This document shows, in pieces, positions 44,498 to 56,800 of a DNA stretch of 64,000 bases (positions within the stretch are counted from its first letter, which is position 1; every line of letters begins with the position of its first letter). The position numbers were made by a program, and so were the translations under genes. This DNA comes from Adineta vaga. Taxonomy: Eukaryota > Rotifera. The DNA is taken from contig CP075493.1 of the NCBI GenBank assembly GCA_021613535.1, positions 10,912,001 to 10,976,000 of the forward strand, in the 5' to 3' direction. Under the pieces are notes generated by a model that did no database searches, was not told the DNA's origin, and saw only the letters and a list, made by a program, of their open reading frames with translations.

Positions 44498-45071
44498 ATC
44501 ACTTTATACAATTAGACATACGTGAATGAATTATTCATATTTCGTGCATTCTCAGAAACTTCATTTATATATAAAAAACAAATACTATTTTGCACTTGTT
44601 TAATCGTGGAATTAACTAGTAGTTCTTTATAATACAAAAATACAGTGATTGAAGCCGTTGATCTATTTTGTCTTCCGTGATAATTAAAATAAATTTTGTT
44701 CTTTTATTTTGTCACATTTTTCAAAATAAAGTCTGATCAGTTGAATTACGATGTAAAAGTTCATTGTTACCTTCATACAGAAGAGACGTCATAGGTGTGA
44801 AGTTTATGATTTTCGATAATCTTTGTTTTGGAAATCTACATTTCGACGATATAAGTTTTCATCAATGTGCGATAGCTCAAAACCGATGATATGATACTGA
44901 TCTGATTGTGACGACTTATAACTAGACATCTTTGAAATATGAAATCTGTCAAACAATGTATATGAAAAGGAAAAATGAAAAATACAGTAGGTTTTGTATT
45001 CAATCTTAAAATGTCTCGTGACGTCAATTCTAAGTGTCGTTAAAATATCCGTTCAACATTTGTTAGTTGTG
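44498..45071. other. Convergent intergenic spacer
   Basis: Between the stop codons of two genes that face each other. AT-rich, no gene seen. Confidence 0.5.
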
Positions 45072-48000
45072 TTATGCGATTGAATTCTGCATGTTTCCTT
45101 CATCGTCAATGAATGACTCACGTTGTAATTGCTGATATACAATAGAAATATTAATGAGAATATGAGATGGTATTTGATGTAGTTTTAAAATATCCGATCC
45201 GATAATAGTATTGATACAGGATTGTAAATTATCATACTCTTCGATTAATTCTTCTTTGCCTAGAGTCGAATATTTTCGAATGCTTGTAGTTAGTTTGGCC
45301 ATAGCTTCCGGTGTTTTTAAAGGACCAATTGATTTACCTTGTGCACGCTGTGTCAGTTCGATGGTAATGATGTTTGCTTGTGAATCATCTTTCCGTGAAT
45401 TATAATAATCGATAAGTTCAATTACGGACAATGTTTTGAGATCAACATTATTAAGAATTGTTGATTGTACCACGAACGTCTTCTCTTTGATGCTTGATTC
45501 ATGTTGCGTCTGTAGATTTATTTTATCTTCAATATCGTCTCTATTCTTGTATGTTTCAGAAGCGATCTTCGTTTTTGTTTCTTTATTTTTCAACTGTTTT
45601 GCTGCTTTTTTCGTATGAATAGATCGAATCACGTCGAGAACATCGTCTTCAGCCTGACAACTTGGTTCTGATGGTAATGCAGACGTACTGATAGAAGACT
45701 TTGATGCTGAATTTGTAGAATGATTGTTCGACAGCTCGGTCGTATTCGAATTATCAGCAGTATCCACAATAGTCATCTTCGATAGAAGTTTCTTCGAACG
45801 ATCCGGATTGTTTGCTATTCTTTGACAAAGATCATTTAAAGTACGAGTCAACTCAATGGATTGCTTTTTTGCTTCAATATTTCTTAACATACTCCCTTCA
45901 GTTTCAATCTGATGGATCAAAACATACAGCTCTTGAGCAAGGTCAAATCTTGTGCAAAACTGATTCAATTTTGAACAAAGCTGTGTAATATCTTCAGTCT
46001 CTTGTTTTAAGGCATTTTCAAGAAGATTTTTCGCATCTTCTTTCGAAATAATTCTCTTCTCATGGAAATTTTTCTCAGTTAAGGTTTGTTCATATTTTGT
46101 TTTAATATCATGGAGAACATCTTGTATCTTTTTCTTTCCTCTCTGAATCGTTTTTCTTGCATGATAGTGGTTCGTATACGAGCAATGACCAACACATTGA
46201 AGACAATATCCATTATGAATGGCCCAACATTGATAGAAGATTTGATCACCAATTGTCGTACTTTCATCTAATTGACAATTCTCATGACATATGTGATTAC
46301 ATTGCCGACAGAGAGTATTATTAAACGGAACATCAACAAGTTCGATTGTATCGATTTCTCGTTCTCGTGTGTAATCGCGATAAATAGTAAGATCATTGTC
46401 GCATTGTTTGGCAAGATTTTCCCATATGTTAATTTCATCTTGTAGTTTTTGAATTTGACTAATTTCTAAACGAACATTATGTAAGAGTGTCTTGATTTCA
46501 TTTCGAATATTCTTCATCATTTTAAATGCCTGAACAGATTTTGTTTGGAAAGTGTCAATAATGTTAATCATATTTTTAATGACAATCATCGACGTGTCGA
46601 ATTCAGATTGAATAGCTTTGAATGCAACCGGTGTCCAATAAGATGGATCCTGTGAGAAAGCTGAATTCTGCATATAATATGGATAGACATTACCACTCAG
46701 TTCGAGAGCATCAAGATTAAAATTTACTGTATAGCGTGTAGCGTTGGTTAGAACGACAATCACATTATTCATGATAATATCTGGCAAATTTCCACGAAGT
46801 TGACTTAGTACATGTCGTAAATTGATGGTGAGACGACTGACAGCACCATTAACGACAATCATGACGGCATTGAGCCCACCCAAGTTTTCCACCGCATTGA
46901 TTATTTTCGTAATGTTTTTGTCATCTTGTTGTGTACCTCGAGTATCAGATAGACCTGGTGTATCAATAAATAGATAGCGTTTTGAACCAACAGAAAACAA
47001 ATACTGATGACAATCGTCGGTTTTCGAATGCATCGTGTTCTGAAGATCATTTTCACAATGACTGAAGTTTTCCGTTACAGTTAGATGAAATTTAGAAGGA
47101 ATGGCTACACGAAGATTTTTCAAGGTTCCATTATAAAAATAATTGGTTAAATAGTTAATAAATGTTGATTTTCCGGATCCTGTTTCACCAATTATCAGAA
47201 CTTTGCCTATGTCACTTATATCAGTAACTTCTTGCGCGTCTTTCATTGAATATTTCTCGGATGTTGATGATAAATTCGACTCAGACGTCGATTCATTGGC
47301 AAAACTATCCTGCACTTTTTCATTATCGGCCGTCATTGTTAAATTTGTTTCGCCAATATTCTTCATATGTTTAGTGACTGTCATATTTACTATAATATCG
47401 TCTGAGGATTGCTTGTTAATAATACTCAATGATAAAAAGCCTTTCTGGAAAGAATCTCCATCATTATATAGTTTTGCACACATATCTTTCAAATTACCAA
47501 TTAATATATTCGTCTTCTGTTTAGTCTGAGTACTTTTTAGTGTTGCAGGTATGTTGTTTATTTGATCGGTAAAGACGTTCAATTCTTCACTCAGATCGAA
47601 ATCGGCACACATATACTTTAATTTCAGACATAGTTGTAGAATCTCTTTGGTATTTTGTTCTAAAGCATCATCAAGAATACAAATTGCATCTTCTTTCGTT
47701 AGAATTGTCTTTTCAGGAGATTTTAATGTACACTTGATTGTTATATCTTTGAGAAGTTCTTGTATAGATTTTTTACTTTGCTTAATTGTTTTCTTAGCAT
47801 AATAATGTTCACTATAGGGACATTTTCCAACACACTGACGACAGTGGCCATTTTTAATGACCCAACATTGTTCAATAATTTGATCACCAATAATAGTCAT
47901 CTCATCCGACTTACAATTTTCATGGCATGCTTCGTTACATTTTTGACACAGCGTACTGTAAGAAGATGTATTAATAATAGTTATTACATCTATCACGTAG

Positions 48001-49154
48001 CTTTTCATAAGATCTTCGTACGTTCCGAAGCTAATATCAGAATCATTCATTTGGATTTCACATAGATTTATCTGGTCTTGTATGCATAGTATTAGTTCCA
48101 TTTCGACACGTATGCTGTGCAATAATACTTTAAGTTGATTCCAAACTGGTCTCAGTTGTGCTCTTGTTTCTTCTGTTTCCGACGATAGTCTACCGCAGTG
48201 AACTGTTTGATTTACCAATAAGACATCAATGAAAAATTCTCGCATTTCATTATGATCGAGAATATTTAATCGATAAAAGAACTCTGTTTTCGAAATGTTA
48301 GTATTGTCTTTCTCATCATTACCATTCTTGTTGTCTTGTTTTAATTGTTCGGCAGATTCGCATCGTTGATTTTTCGCTGAAGAGTTGAAATCATTGGTCA
48401 TTCTATTAAGAAGATCGGTTAAATTACCATATAGCTTATCAAATTGTCTCTTTTCTTCGATGCAACTTAGCATGCTTTCGATGAATTTCAGCTGAACGAT
48501 CGGTATATTCGGTTCTTGATTCTGATCGAATTCTGCAGAAATATAATTTAATTTCATACACAGTTGTAGAATCTCTCTGGTATTTTGTTCTAAAGCATCA
48601 TCAAGAATACAAATTGCATCTTCTTTCGTTAGAATTGTCTTTTCAGGAGATTTTAATGTATACTTGGTTGTTATATCTTTGAGAAGTTCTTTTATAGATT
48701 TTTTACTTTGCTTAATTGTTTTCTTAGCATAATAATGATCACTAATGTGACATTTTCCAACACACTGATTACAGTGGCCATTTTTAATGACCCAACATTG
48801 TTCAATAATTTGATCACCAATAATAGTTATCTCATCGGAATTACAATTTTCATGGCATGCTTCATTACATTTTTGACACAGCGTACTATAAAAGGATGTA
48901 TCGATAAGTTTCTTTATACACATCTGATCATTGCTTATAAAGTCTATATACGTTTTATAGTCTGTAGAGGAGTCTTTTACCTGACGTATCCACTCCTCAA
49001 ATTTATTCTGCATGTCTTGAATATGATCAAGTTCAAGATGAGCATTATGTATGAGTAATTTTAACTTGTTGCGTATTGATATTAGTTTTAATGATGTTTC
49101 TGATTCTGTCAGTACACCATCGTCATTTTCATTTTCAGTGGAATTTATATTCAT
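45072..49154 (-). CDS. Giant AIG1/GIMAP-like GTPase with three Cys/His modules (gene A of the cluster)
   Basis: An intronless 1360-residue frame. The GTPase domain lies in the middle (about 648-870): GETGSGKST (P-loop, ~655), FIDTPGLSDTRG (G3) and VLTNATRY (G4), as in AIG1/GIMAP proteins. It is followed by a helical segment and a Cys/His module (CRQCNHICHENC … CLQCVGHC … HYHARK). The same helical-plus-Cys/His module also occurs twice before the G domain, at about 20-210 and 335-520, without any G domain of its own. The CxxCxxxCHxxC spacing suggests zinc binding (inference). Ser/Thr-rich linkers lead to a C-terminal domain at ~1239-1350 shared with genes B and C. GIMAP-type GTPases act as membrane-associated, self-assembling switches in immune cells and plants (family knowledge). 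Cytosolic, no TM helix. Confidence 0.88.
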   Translation of the reverse strand: MNINSTENENDDGVLTESETSLKLISIRNKLKLLIHNAHLELDHIQDMQNKFEEWIRQVKDSSTDYKTYIDFISNDQMCIKKLIDTSFYSTLCQKCNEACHENCNSDEITIIGDQIIEQCWVIKNGHCNQCVGKCHISDHYYAKKTIKQSKKSIKELLKDITTKYTLKSPEKTILTKEDAICILDDALEQNTREILQLCMKLNYISAEFDQNQEPNIPIVQLKFIESMLSCIEEKRQFDKLYGNLTDLLNRMTNDFNSSAKNQRCESAEQLKQDNKNGNDEKDNTNISKTEFFYRLNILDHNEMREFFIDVLLVNQTVHCGRLSSETEETRAQLRPVWNQLKVLLHSIRVEMELILCIQDQINLCEIQMNDSDISFGTYEDLMKSYVIDVITIINTSSYSTLCQKCNEACHENCKSDEMTIIGDQIIEQCWVIKNGHCRQCVGKCPYSEHYYAKKTIKQSKKSIQELLKDITIKCTLKSPEKTILTKEDAICILDDALEQNTKEILQLCLKLKYMCADFDLSEELNVFTDQINNIPATLKSTQTKQKTNILIGNLKDMCAKLYNDGDSFQKGFLSLSIINKQSSDDIIVNMTVTKHMKNIGETNLTMTADNEKVQDSFANESTSESNLSSTSEKYSMKDAQEVTDISDIGKVLIIGETGSGKSTFINYLTNYFYNGTLKNLRVAIPSKFHLTVTENFSHCENDLQNTMHSKTDDCHQYLFSVGSKRYLFIDTPGLSDTRGTQQDDKNITKIINAVENLGGLNAVMIVVNGAVSRLTINLRHVLSQLRGNLPDIIMNNVIVVLTNATRYTVNFNLDALELSGNVYPYYMQNSAFSQDPSYWTPVAFKAIQSEFDTSMIVIKNMINIIDTFQTKSVQAFKMMKNIRNEIKTLLHNVRLEISQIQKLQDEINIWENLAKQCDNDLTIYRDYTREREIDTIELVDVPFNNTLCRQCNHICHENCQLDESTTIGDQIFYQCWAIHNGYCLQCVGHCSYTNHYHARKTIQRGKKKIQDVLHDIKTKYEQTLTEKNFHEKRIISKEDAKNLLENALKQETEDITQLCSKLNQFCTRFDLAQELYVLIHQIETEGSMLRNIEAKKQSIELTRTLNDLCQRIANNPDRSKKLLSKMTIVDTADNSNTTELSNNHSTNSASKSSISTSALPSEPSCQAEDDVLDVIRSIHTKKAAKQLKNKETKTKIASETYKNRDDIEDKINLQTQHESSIKEKTFVVQSTILNNVDLKTLSVIELIDYYNSRKDDSQANIITIELTQRAQGKSIGPLKTPEAMAKLTTSIRKYSTLGKEELIEEYDNLQSCINTIIGSDILKLHQIPSHILINISIVYQQLQRESFIDDEGNMQNSIA
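47611..47969 (-). repeat. Intragenic tandem duplication, inner copy
   Basis: Encodes residues ~396-515 of gene A. Nearly identical in DNA to 48541-48901 (offset 930 bases), far more similar than either is to the third module at about 46100-46330. This marks a recent duplication inside the gene. Confidence 0.85.
48541..48901 (-). repeat. Intragenic tandem duplication, outer copy
   Basis: Encodes residues ~85-205 of gene A; partner of 47611-47969. Both copies keep all cysteines and histidines of the module, so the duplicated segment seems to be under constraint or very young. Confidence 0.85.
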
Positions 49155-50744
49155 TGGAACAACAGTGTGAATATTCTAGAATTTATAGTGTTAATCTAAA
49201 ATGAATAAAATTGAATGAGGAATTTATGACAATAAAAGAAAATCCTTAAAAAGTTAGTATACCGAGCAAGAAATGAAGTTTCATACTCGCTATAGTTATG
49301 TTCGCCTGTTTCATCATGCATAAAATTGTCATCTAAAGCAGAAACGTGTTAAACAATAACAGGTAAATGACTGCATGAGGCATAGAGATAAATTTTGAAA
49401 TTCACATACAGAACCGCATTCTTTTGAAAAGATGTATGTGCATGTGAAAGGAATATGATACGTGATCAAAACCATCTTTAACTAATAATTTGCACAGTAC
49501 TGAAATTCGTGTAACATAAAAGATCTTTCTCGATAGAAGACGTAACTTCAACCAATCGCGTTGTCTGTTTCTTACTATAGTATGCAGTGGTATGTTTATG
49601 CATTACTGTTTTCTTCGAGTGTTTCTAATATTTTACTCGCATATTGGTTTAGGATCGAATCTACAAGTCAAATGCTAAACATAATACTCGAAAACAATTT
49701 CAAAACATTGTTGTCATCGTCAGTATTACCTTTTCTCATAACTGAAGCAATGTTTGTCAGATGAATAATAAAATCTTGATTGTAATAGATTGTGAGTAGA
49801 GAAGCATGTGTCATACGTTTTCCAACATCATATAACAACAAATGTTTCAAGTGCATATATGCTGCGCAAACTTTTCTATCTCTGTATACTTATTCGTTCT
49901 TATCGAGTTTTTTTCGGAGAAAAACGACTTCTTAGCGTCATTTTTGCGAACATAATTTTATGTTGGTAAATTGCTAGCGAAAATGATGACATAAAACATA
50001 CGTTTCAATATTTTAACATTTGACTTATATTTATCAACCCGTGCATGATAAATCATCAGTAACTTCTATTTTACCAACATGGATTATTTATATAGAACGA
50101 AGAGAAAAAATTTTTCATTGTAACTTCATATCGAACATCTGAAACTCAGGTAACGTTATGATGACAGATGTATCTAGTAGATACCAATACTGTTGTTCTC
50201 ATGATTGCCAGCAGAATCGATAACGGTATCATTTGTGAATCAATATGTTCCAGTTGCCAACTCTTCACGATTAGAGTTCGTGTATATATTTGAAAAATTC
50301 CCCTGTATCTTCGATGAGATCGAAAACGATCCGACAACTTTTCAGTAACCGCCATTGAGAATATGAATAGTATACGCACTTTCATTCCATTGCGTCAAAT
50401 CTGCCTTGTTAAATTGATTTTTTAAGATTTCCGCTAACAGCATGTATTACTAGCAAATAAGAATCTTAATCAGATTAGGAGGATCATGTATATTATAATA
50501 GTCATTGATCACATTAAACATTTTCTCATCTAGTAATACCATATATTTCACTTAAGGATAACTAAATCAACACTAATTTTGATAGTATTTATGATGGTAT
50601 AGCCTATTTGATTAAAAAATATAGGAAGATAAAGTAGGAGCATCGTATTTTTTCTCGAGTATTTCATTTTTTGAAAATGTTTAATCAACAAAGATAGTAA
50701 TGTATATATCTTTTATTCTTGAATTTTTTTCTAGCGTTTCGAAT
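49155..50744. other. Divergent promoter region between GTPase genes A and B
   Basis: About 1.6 kb between two start codons that point away from each other. AT-rich; no gene recognised (the minus-strand frame at 50146-50385 shows no family features). An acceptor-like TTTTTTTCTAG lies just before the gene B ATG, so an upstream untranslated exon of B may sit here. Confidence 0.45.
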
Positions 50745-52934
50745 ATGTCCAAGCATGAAATTAATGTTGTTCTCATTGGCGAAACTGGCAGTGGTAAGTT
50801 TTATCTGGTCTCAATTTATTACATGTGAAAGTACTTCTTTAGGAAAATCGACATTTATTAACTATCTAGTCAATTATTTTTACAGAGGTTCACTGAACTC
50901 CTTACGTGTTGCCATTCCAACAGCTTATATTAGAGCGAATATGAACTACATTTCGCAAGAAAATGCGGTCGCAGATCGAACTAAAAGTAAAACAGTAGAA
51001 TGTCAACGTTATTCCTTCGAAATACAAGGACAACGGTTTAATTTTATTGACACGCCTGGTACCAATGATACGAATGGTCGTGTTCAAGATGTTCAAAATA
51101 TTGAAAAAGTCTTAGCTTATATTCAAAGTCTCAACACAATCACTGCCATTGTACTTATTCTGAATGGTACTGTTGCGCGTGCAACTATCAACATTAAAAT
51201 GTTGTTAACATATATCGTGACTATCTTCCAAATGCTATCTATTCAAATATCATTATTGTACTGACCAATTGCGAGGCACATACTGTGAATTTTAGTCCCA
51301 AGGATATTGATCTACCAGAAAAATGTCCGGTATATCATATGCAAAATTCTGCGTTCGCATCTGATCCTCGCACATGGTCACATAATAAGGTTGCCTTCTT
51401 GCAACGACAGTTTGATACATCAATAGAAACGTTGAATCAGTTTTTGGAAAAATTATTGTCACTTCAACCAACATCGACTAAATTATTTGAAAATATGAAT
51501 GATGCTCGAAATAAAATTAAGCAACAGCTGTATCGGGTACGAATGACTATTTTAGATTTACAAACTTTAGAAGATGAACTAGCAGCTTCTGAAGTTTCAG
51601 GAGAAATTCATGCGACGAATGCGAGCAAATTTCAAAAGTTTTTAATGGAACGCACAATCAACCAAACCAAGCAGATAAACACATCTTATTACAATACAAG
51701 ATGTTTTGTATGTGATATAGAATGTCATCGAAATTGTAAACTAAACGAAGCTCCTCTGCCAGGATCAACAGAATTGCGACATTGTTCTGTAATGAACTCG
51801 CTTGGATATTGCCGTCATTGTCCAAATCGATGTCATGCTAGTAAACATTTTCATGCTCGATACAGTGTAGAAATAGTGAAAACTCCTGCGAAAGAATTCT
51901 TGGACAGCATGCAGCAACGATATTTCGAAGCAAGACAAGAACAGCAACAAGCTGATTTGAAATGTGATGATCTTGAAAAGACAAAGCGACTTTTAGAACG
52001 TGAACTTGGACAACAATATAAGGAGATTAAGGAAGAAATTAGTAGTTTAAAAGAGATGTGTAATGAATTGAATATCACTGAAATTCTCTTTCAATTTATT
52101 GAATTATTGCAAAAAGATAATATGCATCTAAAATCACCTTCAGTTATTCGCAAATCAGGTGCATTTATAGACGATCTCAAGCAATTGTGTGCCAACTCAG
52201 ACCAATCAACTTCTCAGAAATCAAACAAATGGTCAGCATCATCATTTTCACAGAAGAATACATCTAAGTTAATGATGAATACGAGTTCAGCATATAGTGC
52301 AGATTTATCAAACAGTTATATGTCAACAGTTGCTCTTCTGCCACACGGTCAGACCACGGATATTTTTCATTCTTCAGGATCAGTCTATCCGCAACTGCCA
52401 TATCGATGTTCACTCGAAAACAATAAGAAAAGTACTCATAACGAGTATATCAAAGCACCAGAAGATATGTGTCATGGCGAAAAGAATGAAAATGATGTAG
52501 AACAAACGTTCCATAGCATAGGAATGGACGCCGAAGAAAAAATACCACAACAGCAGATTATGCCTGATGGTCATTGTATCATGGATTCTAAAGCAAAAAA
52601 AGAACATCTCTCTATGCAATCATTTGGCAATCTAATTCATCTTTTGAACAACGCGACAAATGAATTAGATATGAAGGAGATTAAGGATGAATTGCAGCGT
52701 CGATGTTTTGGAGAATCCGTCGGATTTCTAACTTTCCACGAACAAATTATGTTGTGTGAACAATATGCAAAACATCAAAATATACCCTTTCCGTATCTAA
52801 TGCGCTTGAGTGTTCAGCTGATTGATGAAATAGAAAAGCTGACTGGCGATGATCCTATTAAAATGAATTGTTTATCGTCCGATAAACGATTACAATTAGC
52901 TGCAATCAATCTTCTTATCAAAAATAGAACTTAA
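50745..52934 (+). CDS. AIG1/GIMAP-like GTPase with Cys/His module (gene B), one frame break
   Basis: Exon 1 (50745-50793) and exon 2 (from 50843) are joined by a 49-base intron that splits the P-loop: GETGSG then KSTFINYL. The G3 motif is FIDTPGTNDTNG. Within the G domain the frame stops at about 51262. The protein continues one frame over from about 51210 (YRDYLPNAIYSNIIIVLTNC, the G4 region), so a single-base shift interrupts it. The rest is one long frame to 52934: helical segment, Cys/His module (CFVCDIECHRNC … CRHCPNRCHASKHFHAR), coiled-coil-like stretch rich in Glu/Lys/Gln, low-complexity Ser/Gln linker, and a C-terminal ELQRRCFGES domain shared with genes A and C. About 720 residues if the shift is an error. 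Otherwise it is a pseudogene. Confidence 0.75.
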
Positions 52935-53816
52935 ACAAAAATAGAAACGTGTTCAAAACACTACAACAACACAAAGACTGATTCGTCAATGAAAATATTC
53001 TTTATAAATCTCTCTTCGTAGTAGAGAATCTGCCTGTGACATTTCACACTCAGACACTAGAACATATAGAAATGATGTTCTTTTACTGATTATCAAAATG
53101 TCATAGCAGATAATCTATTACGCGAGTGGTTTAATTGATTTCTTTTCGAGATTTTAGTTGTTGATATATACGAGTAATTTACAATATACAAACTTCACAT
53201 CTTTATTATCGAAACTATAATAAACACGATTTTTTTTCTTTTTTTTCTAGATCAATTAAATACGTTGATATAATTGTTTTCTTCGAACGTTTGAACGAAA
53301 TTATTTGTACGTATATCTTATTATACTTCATTCCTATTTATACGAAACTGTCAGTTTAATTACTGTAAATTAAAAAGAAAACAAGTTTACAAACTTATAG
53401 TATTTTATTGGAAAATCTCACCAGTGTAAAACTACAAAGTTGAGTTCAAGTTTTAAGTATTACATGTATGAATGCTTTTGAGGTAAAATACAATTAAAGC
53501 AACTCAAATTTCGCGTTGCATCTTTTCGTTCTTTTCCATTAGGAAGCGTGAGAGTAAGGGCAGACACGTTTACATGTATAGTGGATTGAAGAAGATGATA
53601 CTATTTAGTTCACACTGCGGGAGTTAATCAGTAATAATAGTTCCGAAAATTGCTCAACGAAAGTATAAGTGCTGATAAGATCATTTTTAGCTAGTTCGGG
53701 ATCATTTGATAAAATGAAATGTTTTTTTTTTAGTCTATAATAGAAACAGAGAAACACCATTTACGTTAATCAAAGTATTAACAATATCTACTGGAAATCA
53801 ATTTAAATATTGTTCG
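52935..53816. other. Intergenic between GTPase genes B and C
   Basis: About 880 bases, very AT-rich, no gene. Likely the promoter region of gene C. Confidence 0.5.
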
Positions 53817-56800
53817 ATGAATGCAATGCATGGATTGATTATTATGCAACAGCAATGGGGTCGATCGGGACAACCATCACGTCAGGAGAATCTGAACACT
53901 AGCAAAATGATAAAAGTTCTTTTGATCGGTGAAACAGGATCTGGAAAATCGACTTTTATCAACTATTTAACAAACTACTTGAAACATGGTACACTACATA
54001 ACTTGAAAATTGCCATTCCTTCAGTTTTCCATCCAGATGTCACTGAAGAATTTGATCATCATGAACATGTTCTCCATGACCAAACACAATCAAAAACGGA
54101 TTCTTGTTGTCAATATATGTTTGACGATGGAACGAATCAATATCTATTTATTGATACACCAGGCTTATCTGATACACGTGGTCATGAACAAGACAAGATT
54201 AATCTTCAAAAAATTATTGATGCTGCCGAGAATCTCAATGGACTCACGGCTGTAATTATTGTCGTGAATGGAGCTGTCTCTCGGCTAACAATCAATTTAC
54301 AAAATGTTATTGCTCAATTACGCGGAAATCTACCTGACACTGTTATGGATAATGTTATTGTTGTTTTGACAAATACGTCACGATATTCTACTAATTTCAC
54401 CTTAGAAGCACTTAAACTTAATGGAAATGTCTATCCCTATTATATGCAAAATTCAGCCTTTACAACCGATCCAAAGAAATGGACCACAACAGTCATAGAA
54501 TCATTACAATATGATTGGAATCAGTCGATGAATGAGATCAAAGCAATGTTAGCAACGCTTAATACATTCAAGACGAAATCTGTAGCTGCCTTCACGAATA
54601 TGAAAGATATTCGAAATACGATCAAACAACTGATGCATGCTGCACGTATTGAAGTTGTAAGAATTCAAAAGATGCAAGATGAGATTGCGATGTTCGAAGC
54701 CGGTTTAAAACAAGCTAATGCAGACACAGTTACTTATAAAGACTATAAAAAAGAACGTGTCATTGACAATATTGAATTTATTGATACTCGTCATCATAGT
54801 ACATTGTGTCAAAGCTGCAATTATGTTTGTCATGAAAACTGTGGTCTCAATGAAGCTACAGTTGTGGGTCATCAGATCTTTCAACATTGTATGGCAATAA
54901 AAGATGGCAATTGTACGAAATGTCCTCGAAACTGTTCGTATACAGATCATTATCATGCAAAGAAAACAGTGAAAATTACCAAGAAAAAAGTGGAAGATAT
55001 TATAGCCGACATAAAAAGTCGATATGAAGCTGCATCAGACGATTCAGCTAATTATCAAAAGAAGATTAAAAGTACCGCAGATGCCAAGCGACTACTGGAA
55101 AATGCACTGAAACAGAAAAACGAAGAAATCATAGCAAAATGCAATGAACTACGCAGAATATGTTCTGGATTCAACTTAGCGACAGAACTGCATGCTCTAA
55201 TTGCTCAGCTCGAAATTGAATCGGCGATGTTACGTAATATAGAGACAAAACAACAAGCGGAGACATTTATTCGAAGTCTAAAACAACTTTGTACAGAAAT
55301 CGAAAGAGATCAAAGCGAACAACATGCAAGAAGATCTCAAAATCCAAAAATGACTGTCATTAATACTGAACCAACTATCGTAAGTCAAACGGAACGATCA
55401 TTTCAATCCACGATAGTACCTAGTACTTCCAGTTCAACTCAACAAACTTCAAACATAAATTCACAATCACATGTCAGCGAAGAAATTCTAGCGAAACTTC
55501 GAGAAATGGCTAGAAATCCTTCAAGAACAAGATCAAAACAAAGGGTGAGAAACATATCAACTAATGATACTGATTCAACAAGCGATGAAAATGAGCAGAA
55601 TGAAATCGACAGCAGCGAAGATGAAACAACAAAATCGCGTGAACCTCGATCGTCGTCTGGAAGATCAACAAGAATGGAACCTTGTGTAGAGGAATTCAAA
55701 CAATTGTCGACTAGTGAATTGGTCACACGTTATCGAGTCTGTGATGATCATCGGACAAGTAATTTTATTTTTCATGAACTTACTCAACGATCCTACGGTA
55801 AATCAATGGCACCGCTTACAGAGCCCTCTGCAATAGCTGCTTTTACGACTTTTGTACAAAAGCATTGTTCATTAGATCACAATGCACTAAAATACAAATA
55901 TGAGCAGCTTAAGGAACAAATAACAGCTATTACCGAACCTGATATTCTTCAAATTGAGAAAGTTCCCTTATCCTTAATGTGCGAAATAGCTGCTGTATAT
56001 GAATTACTAAAAACTTCTTCTGATACTGGAAGAATGACCACCCCTAATGCCTCATTTCCATCAAGGCTAACATCACCAGGTGATTACCAACCATGGCCTT
56101 CCTATGCTTACTTACAACAACAACCACCAATCCACCATCGTGATTCACCATTTGTGGCTCCTATTCCGCTGTATCGATACCAATCACCATATGAATATAC
56201 TCATCTCTCTGCTAGAGTACATTATCCAGAGGATGCTGCATCTGAATACATATCTCGATTATCACTACATCCGCATATATCTCCAAATGCGAGTTTCAAC
56301 TACCAACCCAGTCATAATGTACCAAAACCATACGATCATCCTTCACTTAATAAATCTACACATAATATGCCAACAGATGGTTCAGAAAACCAGCATATAC
56401 AACCTTTCATGCATGGTCATTCTGAGCATTTCAGACACCACAATTATGGTAATCCTGCATATCATCCGACTTTAAATTCAAGTGTGAGAAATGCTCCATC
56501 TTCGACTTCAAATCCGTATCACTTCTTACAAGATCAACACCGATATGCTAATGAAAATTTAATATCATCAAATCCAACACATCATCCATTAGCGTCATCA
56601 TCGATTGCATCATCAAATCATCTGTCGGGAGAATGCGACATAATGCGTGTTACTTCGCCATTCAGACCTGTAAGATCTGATGTGTATCGCTCTAGCGCTC
56701 GCTCACCAACACAACGACCATTATCATCTTCCTCTGGTTTTTCAGAATCCAGTACTCATGCAGGTAGTGTCGTTAACCTTCCTTTCGAATTAACCATTGA

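Noticed and set aside
46086-49058. Several plus-strand frames opposite the giant GTPase gene A
   Set aside because: Antisense shadows of the Cys/His modules; they repeat only because the sense strand repeats.
51292-52619. Minus-strand frames opposite GTPase gene B
   Set aside because: Shadows of a strongly coding plus strand.
56080-56475. Overlapping plus-strand frame within GTPase gene C
   Set aside because: His/Ile/Leu-rich out-of-frame reading of the Pro/Tyr/His-rich linker; no independent start signal.
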